Origin: Lentzea albidocapillata subsp. violacea
Lineage (GTDB): Bacteria > Actinomycetota > Actinomycetes > Mycobacteriales > Pseudonocardiaceae
DNA: 64,000 bases
Reading direction: 5' to 3'
Assembly (NCBI RefSeq): GCF_900100275.1
Contig: NZ_FNET01000023.1
Location: forward strand, 62,001-126,000
The notes under the pieces were generated by a model. That model ran no database searches, was not told where the DNA came from, and saw nothing but the letters and a program-made list of their open reading frames with translations. The position numbers and the translations under genes were made by a program. Shown one piece after another: positions 52,405 through 61,101 of the stretch; within the stretch, counting starts at the first letter, position 1; the number at the start of each line of letters is the position of its first letter.

Positions 52405-52827
52405 ATGACGAAGCCCGACGTGAAGCCCGAAGAGCACAAGGGCTGGCGCCACTGGTTCCACCGGAACCCGGCACTGAACCTGGCCTACCGAATCGGCGTG
52501 GGCGTGATCGGCGGCCTGGTCCTGATCGCGGGCATCATCATGATCCCGTACCCAGGCCCGGGCTGGCTCGTGGTCTTCGCGGGCCTAGCCATCCTCGCCA
52601 CGGAGTTCGAGTGGGCAGGCCGAGTCCTCAAGTTCGCGAAGCGCTACTACGACCGCTGGGTCGCCTGGCTCAAGCGCCAGCCGTCCTGGGTCCGCGGCAT
52701 GGTGATGGCGGGCGTCTGCGCCATCGTCCTCGTAACCTGCTACTTCCTCAACGTGTTCGCGCTGGTAGGCGGCTGGTTCGGCCTCGAGTGGAGCTGGTTG
52801 CAGAGCCCGATTTTTGGTTCTCGTTGA
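52405..52827 (+). CDS. TIGR02611-type membrane protein
   Basis: A 140-residue protein with the family stamp NLAYRIGVGVIGGLVLIAGIIMIPYPGPGWLVVFAGLAILATEFEWAGRVL, and three membrane segments in all. The PGPGW motif is near residue 50. The role is unknown; it follows the anti-sigma gene by 22 nt and may be in its operon. The ATG at 52405 is chosen over an in-frame upstream ATG lying in the anti-sigma gene. Confidence 0.85.
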   Translation: MTKPDVKPEEHKGWRHWFHRNPALNLAYRIGVGVIGGLVLIAGIIMIPYPGPGWLVVFAGLAILATEFEWAGRVLKFAKRYYDRWVAWLKRQPSWVRGMVMAGVCAIVLVTCYFLNVFALVGGWFGLEWSWLQSPIFGSR

Positions 52828-52883
52828 TGATGTTGTAGGCTATGGCCACACCGCGAGAGCGGTACAGCACAACAACAGAACAC

Positions 52884-52955
52884 GGGCGTTTAGCTCAGCG
52901 GGAGAGCGCTTCGTTCACACCGAAGAGGTCACTGGTTCGATCCCAGTATCGCCCA
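52884..52955 (+). tRNA. tRNA-Val (CAC)
   Basis: A 72-nt cloverleaf: acceptor GGGCGTT/ATCGCCC (one mismatch) with discriminator A, anticodon stem CTTCG/CGAAG, anticodon CAC in loop TTCACAC, and T loop GTTCGATCC. It adjoins an integrase gene, so its 3' part is the likely attachment site of the element. Confidence 0.93.
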
Positions 52956-52976
52956 CAGTGTGTTTTACCTAGTCAG

Positions 52977-53008
52977 ACGGCCTGTCGATGATTTCATCGG
53001 CGGGCCGT
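52977..53008 (-). terminator. hairpin downstream of the integrase
   Basis: ACGGCC and GGCCGT enclose a second stem CGATGA/TCATCG (52986-52999), with an internal mismatch of 3 nt. It lies 66 nt beyond the integrase stop. Confidence 0.55.
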
Positions 53009-53017
53009 TTGCGATGC

Positions 53018-53038
53018 ATTGGGAGCAAATTGGGAGCA
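53018..53038. repeat. tandem ATTGGGAGCA repeats beside the tRNA attachment region
   Basis: ATTGGGAGCA occurs at 53018-53027 and 53029-53038, an 11-bp period. Such short repeats next to attachment sites can be arm-type integrase sites, but this is inference. Confidence 0.45.
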
Positions 53039-53073
53039 CGGGCTCCTGAACACATTTTGCGATACCTAAGTGT

Positions 53074-54212
53074 TCACACCGCTTCGTCTCGACCTTCCAT
53101 GATCCAGGACCACCCGCCGTCCTCCTCCCAACGACGCTGCAACTGCTCCAGCATCCGGCTGATCATGGCGTCCGTCACATGCGAATAACGGTCGTGGACC
53201 TCCTTGCGCTTGTGTCCCAGCCGTTCGAGTCGCAGCACGTGCGGCACGCCGTCCTCGATGAGCCACGTCTCGTGCGTGTGCCGCAGATCGTGAAAGTGCA
53301 TCCCCTGCTTGAGCGGCACCCAGCCGAGAGCTTCGTTGCCAGCGAGAGCTGGCAACCAGACGCGCTGTCGGAAGTTCGATCGCCGCCGCAACGCACCCCG
53401 CGCACCGGGGAACACGAACCTCGAGTCGGGGTTGCGCTCGTGATGGGCGAGCAACTCGTTCACGAGGAACGGCGGCAGGTGAACGTCGCGCACGCTCGCC
53501 GGGGTCTTCGGCGGGCCGAGAACAAGCTCCTGCCCACGAACCTCGTGCAGCGCACCGAACTCCGGATCCACCGCGATGCGCGGGTCCGAATCCAAGTAGG
53601 TCCTGATCCACTGCAGCCCGGCCAGCTCACCCCAGCGCAAACCGGTGTACGCGGCGGTGATCGTCAGCAACCCGTCGTCGGGATGCATCCTGCCCGCCAA
53701 CGCGTCCACCTCGTCGGTGCTGGCGTGAGGCCGCTCGGCGAAGCAGCGAAGGTGATCCGCAACTTCCGGCACGGGTTCGAACCGATCAGCCCTTCGTCGA
53801 CCGCCTCGCCGATGATCTGAGAGAACAACACGAGCACGTCCTTCGCGCTCTTGTCCGCGAGCTTCGACCGCAGGGTCTTGTTCACCCAGCCCTTCACCTT
53901 GATCCGCTCGATGTCACCGAGCCCGGTACCAGACCAGAACGGCAGGATGTGGTCGCACAGATGCGAGTCGTAGGTCGACCACGTCATCGCGGTCACGCCG
54001 TGCGCGTCCGCCCACTTCCGGATCCACTCGTCGATCGTGGTCTTCGCCAGCCGTGGATCGGCGAACCGCTTCCGCCGCTGGTCGGACTCCACGTCCAGCG
54101 CGCGCTCCTCGGCTGCCGCCTCAGTCGGGTACCCGTTCTCCGAATAGACCGTTCCGTCGTCAAGCCGATAGCGGACGCGCCAGTCGCATCCATGTTGCTC
54201 AACCCAAGCCAT
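53074..54212 (-). pseudogene. int: tyrosine recombinase integrase, frameshifted
   Basis: The gene is in two frames. The N-terminal part (from ATG 54212, MAWVEQHGCDWRVRYRLDDG) holds the arm/SAM-like region up to IGSNPCRKLRITF. The catalytic part, in another frame down to 53074, holds TAAYTGLRWGELAGLQW (Arg I), HFHDLRHTHETWLIEDG (H-x-x-R) and LGHKRKEVHDRYSHV (Tyr). The junction is near 53740, where AERPHASTDEVDAL is read in the second frame; one base seems missing. A sequencing error is an alternative. The integrase would have inserted the element at the tRNA-Val gene. Confidence 0.85.
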
Positions 54213-54700
54213 TACTTCTCCCTTTTCGAAGACTGCCGAACGTGCCGGAATCGACACGCCCAGATGAACGCTCGTTTCGACGAAAAGGGCAAATAAATGT
54301 GTTCTCCGCCCCCAAAGGCGCTAGCGCCTTTCTTACGGCGGCTCGTTTTGACGCTCCGCCTGCGACTCCGCCGGACCGACGAACCACGGCCGGTCGCCGC
54401 CGGCCGCGCAGCACCGGAGGCGATCTGCTGAAGGTCCTCGGAGGAGAAGCGCAGGTGCTTGCCGAGGAAGGTGCACGGCACCGCCCTGCGCGCCACGCGA
54501 CGCCGCAGCCAGGACTCCCGCACCTGCAACAACGCCGCAGCTTGGGCAGGGGTGAACAGGATCGGGGCAATTTCGGCCGCTTGATCACCCGCTGACGGCC
54601 GGGCGCCGTCACGACCACCCCATGTCCCGTCATGACAGGGCTCGGCGGCCACAGGGGCTGAAGAAGATGAACACGTCTGGGTTGGATCGGGCTGTGACAC
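54212..54700 (-). CDS. xis: excisionase-type HTH protein (Xis-like)
   Basis: The 162-residue protein has an excisionase-family MerR-like HTH: ILFTPAQAAALLQVRESWLRRRVARRAVPCTFLGKHLRFSSEDLQQIA (about residues 47-94). An unusually long basic C-terminal tail follows. The stop overlaps the integrase ATG by one base (TAATG), so the genes are coupled. GTG start at 54700 with GGGGG 5 nt upstream. It would control directionality of element excision. Confidence 0.75.
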   Translation of the reverse strand: MSQPDPTQTCSSSSAPVAAEPCHDGTWGGRDGARPSAGDQAAEIAPILFTPAQAAALLQVRESWLRRRVARRAVPCTFLGKHLRFSSEDLQQIASGAARPAATGRGSSVRRSRRRSVKTSRRKKGASAFGGGEHIYLPFSSKRAFIWACRFRHVRQSSKREK

Positions 54701-54878
54701 GATGCCCCCTTGCTGGATGGGAAACGCTCACCGCGAGGTGAAGCGACGCCGACATCCCTTAACTCCGAGAGGACGCGTCTCCGGGGACACGTGACAGGCG
54801 ATTTCTTTCTGATCCCCGGAGGCGTCGCACAGCGACTTTCTTCCAGGGCTTGTTTGGTCGCGCGACACAAGCTCGCGG

Positions 54879-55284
54879 CTCCGGCAGAATCCGGAGCCTC
54901 TGTGGCAGTACCAAAGCGGCAACCCCACGGAGTGGCACGACTTCCTTGAGTTCCTCGAAGAGGACGACACAAGCAACTTCACTCCGATCACGGACATCCC
55001 AGACGTCTGGAGCGGTTCGGTTCTGGCTTGCCCCGCCGAATGGGGCGGGCTGTTGGGCACCGCAGTCGCCTCTCACGCAGGAGTATCTGAAGCACCAGCT
55101 CCAGCTCGATCGGGCGTTCGCACTGCTCTACGACCATCGCACCGGCGAGCTGTTGAGCACCTTCTACGACAACCGACTGCCTGGGCACGATCCATCCCTC
55201 GACGCACTTGGTAACCGGCTAGGCCTGAGAGGGCCAGAGGCGTTCCAGAGCGTGCCTCCACCACACCGGCCGCGGCGTCGGTAG
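54879..55284 (+). pseudogene. coding debris in two frames, unrecognised
   Basis: One frame reads QNPEPLWQYQSGNPTEWHD and on through FLEFLEEDDTSNFTPITDIP (about 54885-55020); another frame then reads LTQEYLKHQLQLDRAFALLY and DHRTGELLSTFYDNRLPGHD (about 55070-55200). Both stretches look protein-coding, so the gene is probably frameshifted near 55020-55075. It has no start I can defend. The flanking stretches 54701-54878 and 55285-55466 hold nothing I can support. It is likely part of the decayed element or of its cargo. Confidence 0.4.
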
Positions 55285-55466
55285 ACCGACCGACGACAGG
55301 ACCACTACAGCGCGAGACACCCGGCCCTCGCAGCCTCGGGGAGTTGGCGGCCGAGGGCCGCAGCCGCCTGGAACACGGGATTCAAAGCGGATACTGGACT
55401 TGACCGCGGAGGTGACCATTTACTGGATCGCTCGCGGCTGACGCCAGGCCCTCCGCTATAGCGATA

Positions 55467-56111
55467 TCAGTCGTCGCGGGAGGCCAGCCGGTCAGTCAGC
55501 TCGATGGTCGCCATGTACCACCAGAACACCCAGTCGAGGAACGCCTCGTCGTAGTCGGACTTCTGCGCCTCGTTCTGGTGCCGCAGGTCGAACTGGTTCG
55601 CGATCATGAACAGCGCGCCCTCGTCCTTGCGCAGCAGCTTGGTCTGCAGGAGGTCGCGTCGGCCCTCCAGGATGCGGGCGAGGGTGACCACCGCCGACCG
55701 CTTCTGGTGGCGGTCCGCACCCCGCGCTCGAAACAGAGCCACGGCGTGCCGGATCTGGTCACCGGTCTCCCCCTCGGTCGCCACGAGCGCGTCGACCAGC
55801 TCGTGGCGGGCGTCCGCGGTCACCGTGACCATGCGGCCGATGTCCTCGCCCTCCTCGGCCAGCCGCAGGCCCAGATCGCTCTGGGCCAGCAACTTGTTGA
55901 CCTGCCACCGGTAGACGCTCCTGCCGGCCTCGATGGAGAAGTCGCTGTGGTGCCAGCCGCATCCGCTGTACGAGTGGAAGGTGCGGTCCGCCGGCCGGGC
56001 GACGAGGTCGTGCAGCACCTCGACCACGTCGCAGAACAGGTCGAGGTCGTCGCGCAGCTGATCAGCCTTCAACGGCCACAGGTCACCGGCCCCGATCGCG
56101 CGCTCGATCAC
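55467..56111 (-). CDS. unknown protein, probable C-terminal part of a split gene
   Basis: The 214-residue frame begins at GTG 56111 (VIERAIGAGDLWPLK) and contains HSYSGCGWHHSDFSIEAGRSVYRWQVNKLLAQ and, near the end, DEGALFMIANQFDLRHQNEAQKSDYDEAFLDWVFWWYMATIELTDRL. I recall that actinobacterial relatives carry this and the next frame as one chain (from memory; not searched). The two frames meet at 56108-56120, where one missing base would explain the split. Function unknown. Confidence 0.55.
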   Translation of the reverse strand: MIERAIGAGDLWPLKADQLRDDLDLFCDVVEVLHDLVARPADRTFHSYSGCGWHHSDFSIEAGRSVYRWQVNKLLAQSDLGLRLAEEGEDIGRMVTVTADARHELVDALVATEGETGDQIRHAVALFRARGADRHQKRSAVVTLARILEGRRDLLQTKLLRKDEGALFMIANQFDLRHQNEAQKSDYDEAFLDWVFWWYMATIELTDRLASRDD

Positions 56112-56614
56112 CGAGGAGGGATCAACCCGTTGTAGCGGTCGTCAACGCAGTCTTTCCCGAAGCGTTTCTCGAAGTACCCCTTGCGCTCCAGCTCCTCGAC
56201 CAGCTCCACGAAGCCGCGTACGACCACGCCCTGTCGTGCGAGCTCCGCACGCATTCCGTTCTTCCGCTGTGACCAGTAGGGCTTGCGGTGCGAGGCGTCC
56301 TCTCGCAGCAGCTCGGCGTTCTGCATCAGGTCGCGCAGGAACCGCTGCTTCGAGGTCAGCTTCGACGGCACTGCCTTCTGCGGCTCCGTGTCCCACGGGT
56401 GCTCGACCGCGATCTCCTGGAACTCGCTCAGCGGTCCACCGCTCATCCCGCCGACGAACGCGTCCTCCAGCAGCAGCTCACAGCGCTGGTTCCAGTCGTC
56501 GAGGTCACGCTTGTTGAGCAGCCTGGACGACTCCTCGACGAACAGGGCACGCGGCCACAGCAGCTGGTAGTCGGCCTCGTCGAAGCGGGTCTTCACCCCA
56601 CGATTGTCACTCAC
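56108..56614 (-). CDS. unknown protein, probable N-terminal part of a split gene
   Basis: The 168-residue frame has SKQRFLRDLMQNAELLREDASHRKPYWSQRKNGMRAELARQGVVVRG and FVELVEELERKGYFEKRFGKDCVDDRYNGLIPPR. It stops where the following frame begins (GTGA overlap), and the sequence GKDCVDD followed by SSVIERAIGAGDLW would be continuous after a 1-base change. Function unknown. No signal peptide or membrane segment is seen. Confidence 0.55.
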   Translation of the reverse strand: MSDNRGVKTRFDEADYQLLWPRALFVEESSRLLNKRDLDDWNQRCELLLEDAFVGGMSGGPLSEFQEIAVEHPWDTEPQKAVPSKLTSKQRFLRDLMQNAELLREDASHRKPYWSQRKNGMRAELARQGVVVRGFVELVEELERKGYFEKRFGKDCVDDRYNGLIPPR

Positions 56615-56628
56615 CGCGGAAGCGAGAT

Positions 56629-57807
56629 TCAGGCACCGCCAACCGTGTCGTGCCGGCGCTGGTTGGCCGCGGCGGCGATGTGGCGTGCGGCTTGGTCGAC
56701 CTCTTCGGTGGTGGTCCAGCGGCCCAGCGACAACCGCAGTGCGCCCAGGCCTCGATCAGCAGAGGTGCCCATGGCGGTGAGCACCGGGGATGGCTGGTGG
56801 TTGCCGCTGTGGCAGGCCGAGCCGGTGGAGGCGGCGATTGCCGTTGTGGCGTCGAGTAGTTCGTGTCCGGCGATGCCGTCGATGCTGATGTTGAGGGTGT
56901 TGGGCAGCCGGGCCGTGTCGGGGCCGTTGAGGTGGACTCGGCCGGGCAGTGCGGTGGTGAGCTGGTGGTGCAGACGGTCGCGCAGCTCGCGGATGCGGGC
57001 GTGGCCGTTCGAGGCAAGGTCTTTCGCGGCGAGTTCGGCGGCGGTGCCGAGTGCGACGGCGAGGGCGACGTTCTCGGTGCCCGCCCGCAGGCCGTGTTCC
57101 TGGCCGCCGCCGTACACCAGCGGTTCCAGCGGCACACCGGGCCAGACGCACAAGGCACCGATTCCCTTGGGGGCGTACATCTTGTGCCCCACAACTGTCA
57201 CGAGGTCGAGCTCGGTCGCGTCGAACGGGATCTTGCCGATCGCCTGGGCGGCGTCGGTGTGGAACACCACACCGTACTCACGGGAAACGCGGGCCAGATC
57301 GTCGATCGGTTGCAGAGCACCGGTTTCGTTGTTCGCCGCCATGACGGACACCAGCACGGTGCGTGGAGTGATCGCCGCCGCGAGATCGGCCGGGTCGACC
57401 AGACCGTCGCTGTCGACGGGCAGGAACGTCACCTCCGCGTTGTGCAAGCGGCGCAACGCCTCGCACGCCTGCAGCACGGCGGGATGCTCGGTGGGCTGGG
57501 TGATCACGTGCGGCCGGACCACGCCGGAGGCCAGCACGGTGCCGCGGATGGCGAGGTTGTCTGCCTCGGAGCCGGACCCGGTGAACACGATGCGCTCGGC
57601 CTCGACACCTAGGAGCGCGGCGACCTGATCACGGGCGTGATCGAGTGCGATGCGGGACTCTCGGCCGTAGTGGTGGGTGCTGGACGGATTGCCGAACTCC
57701 GCGGTCAGGTACGGCAGCATCGACTCTGTCACCGCGGGGTCGATCGGTGTGGTGGCGTTGTAGTCGAGGTAGATCGGTCCGTCGAGAAGTCCACGTGGGA
57801 CGGTCAC
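56629..57807 (-). CDS. cysteine desulfurase, NifS/IscS family
   Basis: The 392-residue pyridoxal-phosphate enzyme removes sulfur from cysteine as an enzyme persulfide. Landmarks are IYLDYNATTPIDP (N-terminus), HTDAAQAIGK with the conserved Asp/Gln (about residue 173), VVGHKMYAPKGIG with the PLP Lys (about 198), and STGSACHSG with the catalytic Cys (about 321). Start is GTG 57807. It is the third gene of a coupled operon behind the MBL-rhodanese and MFS genes, which points to persulfide or sulfane-sulfur metabolism rather than housekeeping Fe-S assembly. Confidence 0.9.
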   Translation of the reverse strand: MTVPRGLLDGPIYLDYNATTPIDPAVTESMLPYLTAEFGNPSSTHHYGRESRIALDHARDQVAALLGVEAERIVFTGSGSEADNLAIRGTVLASGVVRPHVITQPTEHPAVLQACEALRRLHNAEVTFLPVDSDGLVDPADLAAAITPRTVLVSVMAANNETGALQPIDDLARVSREYGVVFHTDAAQAIGKIPFDATELDLVTVVGHKMYAPKGIGALCVWPGVPLEPLVYGGGQEHGLRAGTENVALAVALGTAAELAAKDLASNGHARIRELRDRLHHQLTTALPGRVHLNGPDTARLPNTLNISIDGIAGHELLDATTAIAASTGSACHSGNHQPSPVLTAMGTSADRGLGALRLSLGRWTTTEEVDQAARHIAAAANQRRHDTVGGA

Positions 57808-59042
57808 GCGCTGACCTTCCTGTTGGAGTGGGTTTCGTACATGCGTACGGCGACCACGATTCCGGACAGCGCGGTGAGTGCGGCGACCACCCACACCGCG
57901 GCGCGCAGGCCCCAGAGGTCGGCGACGATGCCGCCGAGCAGGGCGCCCACGGCGAAGCCGCCGTCGCGCCAGAGCCGGTAGACGCCGACGGCTCGCGCGC
58001 GCCACGCCGGGTGCGCGACGTCGCCGATCGTCGCCAGCAAGGTCGGATACACCATGGCGGTGCCCGCGCCCAGCAGCACGGCCGCGGCCAGCCACACCGT
58101 GAAGGTGTCCGCGACCGCCACGAGTGCCAGCGCGGCGGCCTGGATCAGCATCCCGGCGGTGATCAGGTGTTTGCGGCCCCAGCGATCCGACAGCGGACCG
58201 GTGACTAGCTGCCCCAGACCCCACACGGCCGGGTAGACCGCGGCGAGGATTCCGATCTTGGCGACCGACAGGCCGGCGGTGGCGAACAGGATCGGGAACA
58301 GGCCCCACGCCAGTCCGTCGTTGAGGTTGTTCACCATCCCGGCCTGGCTCGCCGCCGACAGCGCGGGCTCCCGCAGGCTCGTGCGGGTGAAGATCTCCCG
58401 GTCGCTCGGCATGCCCTCAGCGGCAACAGGGTGCTGTGTCGCTTCAAGCCGCGCGTGTTCTCGGGTCTCCCGCACGGCGAACACGGTCAATCCGATCCCG
58501 AGGACCACATAGGACAGTCCGAGCAGGAACGGTGCCGGGCGCAATCCGTACCGTGCGGCGAGGTATCCGGTGGCGAGCGCGGTGACTGCGACGGCGATGT
58601 AGCCGGCGGCTTCGTTGAGGCCCATCGCGACGCCGCGGCGGGACGGCCCGGCCAGGTCGATCTTCATGATGACGGTGGTCGACCAGGTCAGGCCCTGGTT
58701 GACGCCGAGCAGCACGTTCGCCGCGACCACCCAGCCCCACGACGGCGCCCAGATCAGCATCAGCGGCACGGGGATCGCGGCCAGCCAGCCGGCCAGCAGC
58801 ACCGGGCGTCGTCCGAAGCGATCGGACCAGGTGCCCGCGAAGTAGTTGGTGGCGGCCTTGGTCAGACCGAAGGCGACCACGTAGGTGAGCAAGAACGTGT
58901 AGCCGGTCAGACCGAACTCGTCCTTGGCCAGCAGCGGCAGCACCGCGCGTTCCTGCCCGAGCACACCGCCGACCAGCGCGTTGACCGCAACGAGCAGGCT
59001 GAACTGGGCGAGGTTGGCGCGCAGGCCGAGTTGGAGGCTCAC
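57804..59042 (-). CDS. MFS transporter of the sulfur cluster
   Basis: The 412-residue transporter has about 12 membrane segments, with motif A-like GTWSDRFGRRPVLLAG (about residue 70) and GPLSDRWGRKHLITAG in the second half. The substrate is unknown; sulfite, thiosulfate or a sulfur compound is suggested only by context. GTG start overlaps the MBL gene stop, and its stop overlaps the desulfurase start, both by 4 nt. Confidence 0.85.
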   Translation of the reverse strand: MSLQLGLRANLAQFSLLVAVNALVGGVLGQERAVLPLLAKDEFGLTGYTFLLTYVVAFGLTKAATNYFAGTWSDRFGRRPVLLAGWLAAIPVPLMLIWAPSWGWVVAANVLLGVNQGLTWSTTVIMKIDLAGPSRRGVAMGLNEAAGYIAVAVTALATGYLAARYGLRPAPFLLGLSYVVLGIGLTVFAVRETREHARLEATQHPVAAEGMPSDREIFTRTSLREPALSAASQAGMVNNLNDGLAWGLFPILFATAGLSVAKIGILAAVYPAVWGLGQLVTGPLSDRWGRKHLITAGMLIQAAALALVAVADTFTVWLAAAVLLGAGTAMVYPTLLATIGDVAHPAWRARAVGVYRLWRDGGFAVGALLGGIVADLWGLRAAVWVVAALTALSGIVVAVRMYETHSNRKVSA

Positions 59043-60385
59043 CGGCCGCTCTCCAGCCGTCCGCCGGTCGCGTCGGCCCAGTCCTGAGGTCCGCCGGTGA
59101 GTACGGCGACGTCGCGGTGTCCCGCTTGTTCGAGGAGGCTGGCTGCGCCCATGGCACGTTCGCCGTGTCCACACATGACCACGAGCGGCTCTTGCGGCAC
59201 CTCGTCAACGCGGCTGGGCAGGTCGCCGAGTTCGACGTGCTGCGCGCCCGGCAGGTGTCCGGAGGCGAACTCGGGTTCCTGCCGAATGTCCAGCACCGGT
59301 CCGCTCACCTGATCCGGGCCCACCAACCTGGTTGTGGCCGTGGGAAGTTCCGCGGCAGTCCATGCATCCATCCCGCCGGCGAGTTCGCCTGCGAGGTCGA
59401 GGTAGCCGATCTTGGCTGCCTGCCAGGCGATCTCCGCGGGGTCCTGGTCGGCGCCGCGCACCACCACCAGCGGCTGGTCGTGCGGTGCCAGCCAGCCGAG
59501 CCACGATGCGAACACCGGCCGCAGCGGAATCGACAGCGCGCCAGGCACGTGCCCGGCGGCGAACTCCTCGACCGACCGGACGTCGATCAACCGCGCGCCG
59601 TCGGCCAGAAGCCGCCGCACCGCACCAACCTCCAGCGGCGGTAGCTCAGGCGTTCCCACCAGAACGCCCTGGCGGTTGATCTCGCCGAGCCGGCGGAAAT
59701 ACGGCGGATAGCTGCCCAGCGAGCCGAGCAGCTCCTTCACGAAGGCGTCCTCGTCAGCCGCGCGCAGCAACGGGTTCGTTGCCTTCTCCCGGCCGATCGT
59801 GCTGGTGCGGTCCGCGCCAGGCGGGGCGGAGCAGAAGGATCCGGCGCCGTGCGTGGGCCAGACGGCCACGTCGTCGGGCAGCTCGGCAAGCCGGCGCAGC
59901 GACGCGTACTGAGCGCGAGCGAGCTCTTCGGTCCGGTCGGGTGAGACGAGGTCGGTGCGGGCGGCGGCGCCCACGATCAGCGAGCCACCGGTGAACACTC
60001 CGAGCGGACGGTCGCCGTCGAGCAGCAGGAAAGACAGGTGCTCGTCGGTGTGGCCGGGGGTCCCCAACGCCCGCAGGCGTAAGCCGCCGAGGTCGACTTC
60101 GTCGCCGTCGCGCAGCCCGTTGTGCGCGAACTCGCGGTGCCCGGCCGCGGAGGCGAGCACGCGGGTGTCCTCGGTCGCGGACAGCTGACGAGCCCCGGAC
60201 AGGAAGTCGGCGTGCAGGTGCGTGTCGGCGGCGAATGCCACGCTCAGCCCCCGTCGCCGCGCCGTGCGGCCGACTTCCCTCAGATCGAGGCTGACATCGA
60301 CCACCAGCGCCCGGCCGTCGCCCAGATCGACCAGATACGCGGAGTTCCCCAGACCCTCGTCGACAAGCGCAAGCACCTCAGCCAT
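59039..60385 (-). CDS. metallo-beta-lactamase fold protein with two rhodanese domains (persulfide dioxygenase-like)
   Basis: A 448-residue fusion. The MBL domain (about residues 1-225) has THLHADFLSG (about residue 53) in place of the usual TH-x-HADH-x-SG, so the His after Asp is Phe; GTPGHTDEHLSF and WPTHGAGSFCS are present. Two rhodanese domains follow (about 240-345, and 350-445), the first with VRGADQDPAE and without a clear active Cys, the second with VMCGHGERAMGA carrying a Cys. Relatives such as ETHE1/CstB oxidise persulfides to sulfite and thiosulfate. ATG 60385 is chosen (GGAG 9 nt upstream); 60391 and 60400 are alternatives. Confidence 0.83.
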   Translation of the reverse strand: MAEVLALVDEGLGNSAYLVDLGDGRALVVDVSLDLREVGRTARRRGLSVAFAADTHLHADFLSGARQLSATEDTRVLASAAGHREFAHNGLRDGDEVDLGGLRLRALGTPGHTDEHLSFLLLDGDRPLGVFTGGSLIVGAAARTDLVSPDRTEELARAQYASLRRLAELPDDVAVWPTHGAGSFCSAPPGADRTSTIGREKATNPLLRAADEDAFVKELLGSLGSYPPYFRRLGEINRQGVLVGTPELPPLEVGAVRRLLADGARLIDVRSVEEFAAGHVPGALSIPLRPVFASWLGWLAPHDQPLVVVRGADQDPAEIAWQAAKIGYLDLAGELAGGMDAWTAAELPTATTRLVGPDQVSGPVLDIRQEPEFASGHLPGAQHVELGDLPSRVDEVPQEPLVVMCGHGERAMGAASLLEQAGHRDVAVLTGGPQDWADATGGRLESGR

Positions 60386-60411
60386 GGTCATCGTCTCCTT
60401 CCACATCCAGT

Positions 60412-60443
60412 GTTCTACACTATTCCAAGGATGATTGGAGAAC
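60412..60443 (+). promoter_or_regulatory. nested palindrome, candidate ArsR-rhodanese operator
   Basis: In the divergent gap GTTCT (60412-60416) faces AGAAC (60439-60443), and inside CCAA (60425-60428) faces TTGG (60435-60438). The site overlaps the ribosome-binding region of the ArsR gene, consistent with autoregulation and repression of the divergent operon. Confidence 0.5.
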
Positions 60444-60444
60444 C

Positions 60445-61098
60445 ATGGGTGACCGGGATGCCAAGAACGCGTTGTTCGACCAGTTCGCTCGGGTCGGCAA
60501 GGCCCTCGCGAGCGGCAAGCGACTGGAACTGCTCGACCTGATCGCTCAGGGCGAGCGCACGGTCGACGCGCTCGCGAAGTCGGCGGAGCTGGGGCTGACG
60601 ACCGCGTCTGCGCATCTGCAGACCCTCAAGCAGGCCAACCTCGTGGTCACCCGCCGCGAAGGCACGAAGATCTTCTACCGGCTGGCAGGAGACGACGTCG
60701 CCGCGTTGTTCGCACTGCTGCGCACCGTCGCAGACGACCGGCTGCCCGACGTCCGCACCGCACGCGAGGCCTACCTCGGCGACGACACCGACGCCGTCAG
60801 CCGCGACGAGCTCCTCGAACGCGTCCGGTCGGGACGCGCGACGGTGATCGACGTGCGGCCCGCCGAGGAGTACGCCGCCGGGCACATCCCCGGCGCCGTG
60901 TCCGTTCCACTGGACGAACTGGCGGACCGGCTGGCCGAGCTCCCGGCCGACCAGGAGGTCGTGGCCTACTGCCGCGGCGCCTACTGCGTGCTCTCCCACG
61001 ACGCCGTTCGCTTGCTCACCGCGCAGGGACGAACCGCCCGGCGCCTTGCCGACGGCATGCTCGAGTGGCGCCTCGCCGAACTCCCCGTCGCGGTCTGA
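60445..61098 (+). CDS. ArsR/SmtB regulator fused to a rhodanese domain
   Basis: The 217-residue regulator combines a winged helix (LFDQFARVGKALASGKRLELLDLIAQGERTVDALAKSAELGLTTASAHLQTLKQANLVVTRREGTKIFYRL, residues 9-82) with a C-terminal rhodanese (about 115-215) whose active-site loop is YCRGAYC. The rhodanese Cys can carry a persulfide, so the protein is likely a sulfane-sulfur sensor that releases DNA when persulfidated. It faces the MBL-rhodanese operon, and is followed at 3 nt by an MFS gene. Confidence 0.9.
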   Translation: MGDRDAKNALFDQFARVGKALASGKRLELLDLIAQGERTVDALAKSAELGLTTASAHLQTLKQANLVVTRREGTKIFYRLAGDDVAALFALLRTVADDRLPDVRTAREAYLGDDTDAVSRDELLERVRSGRATVIDVRPAEEYAAGHIPGAVSVPLDELADRLAELPADQEVVAYCRGAYCVLSHDAVRLLTAQGRTARRLADGMLEWRLAELPVAV

Positions 61099-61101
61099 GG
61101 A

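Noticed and set aside
52955..53060. CRISPR-like tandem repeats
   Set aside because: Only two 10-bp units with a 1-bp gap; no spacer structure or cas genes.
52988..53188. Small plus-strand frame after tRNA-Val
   Set aside because: It overlaps the integrase end and terminator hairpin and has no plausible start signal.
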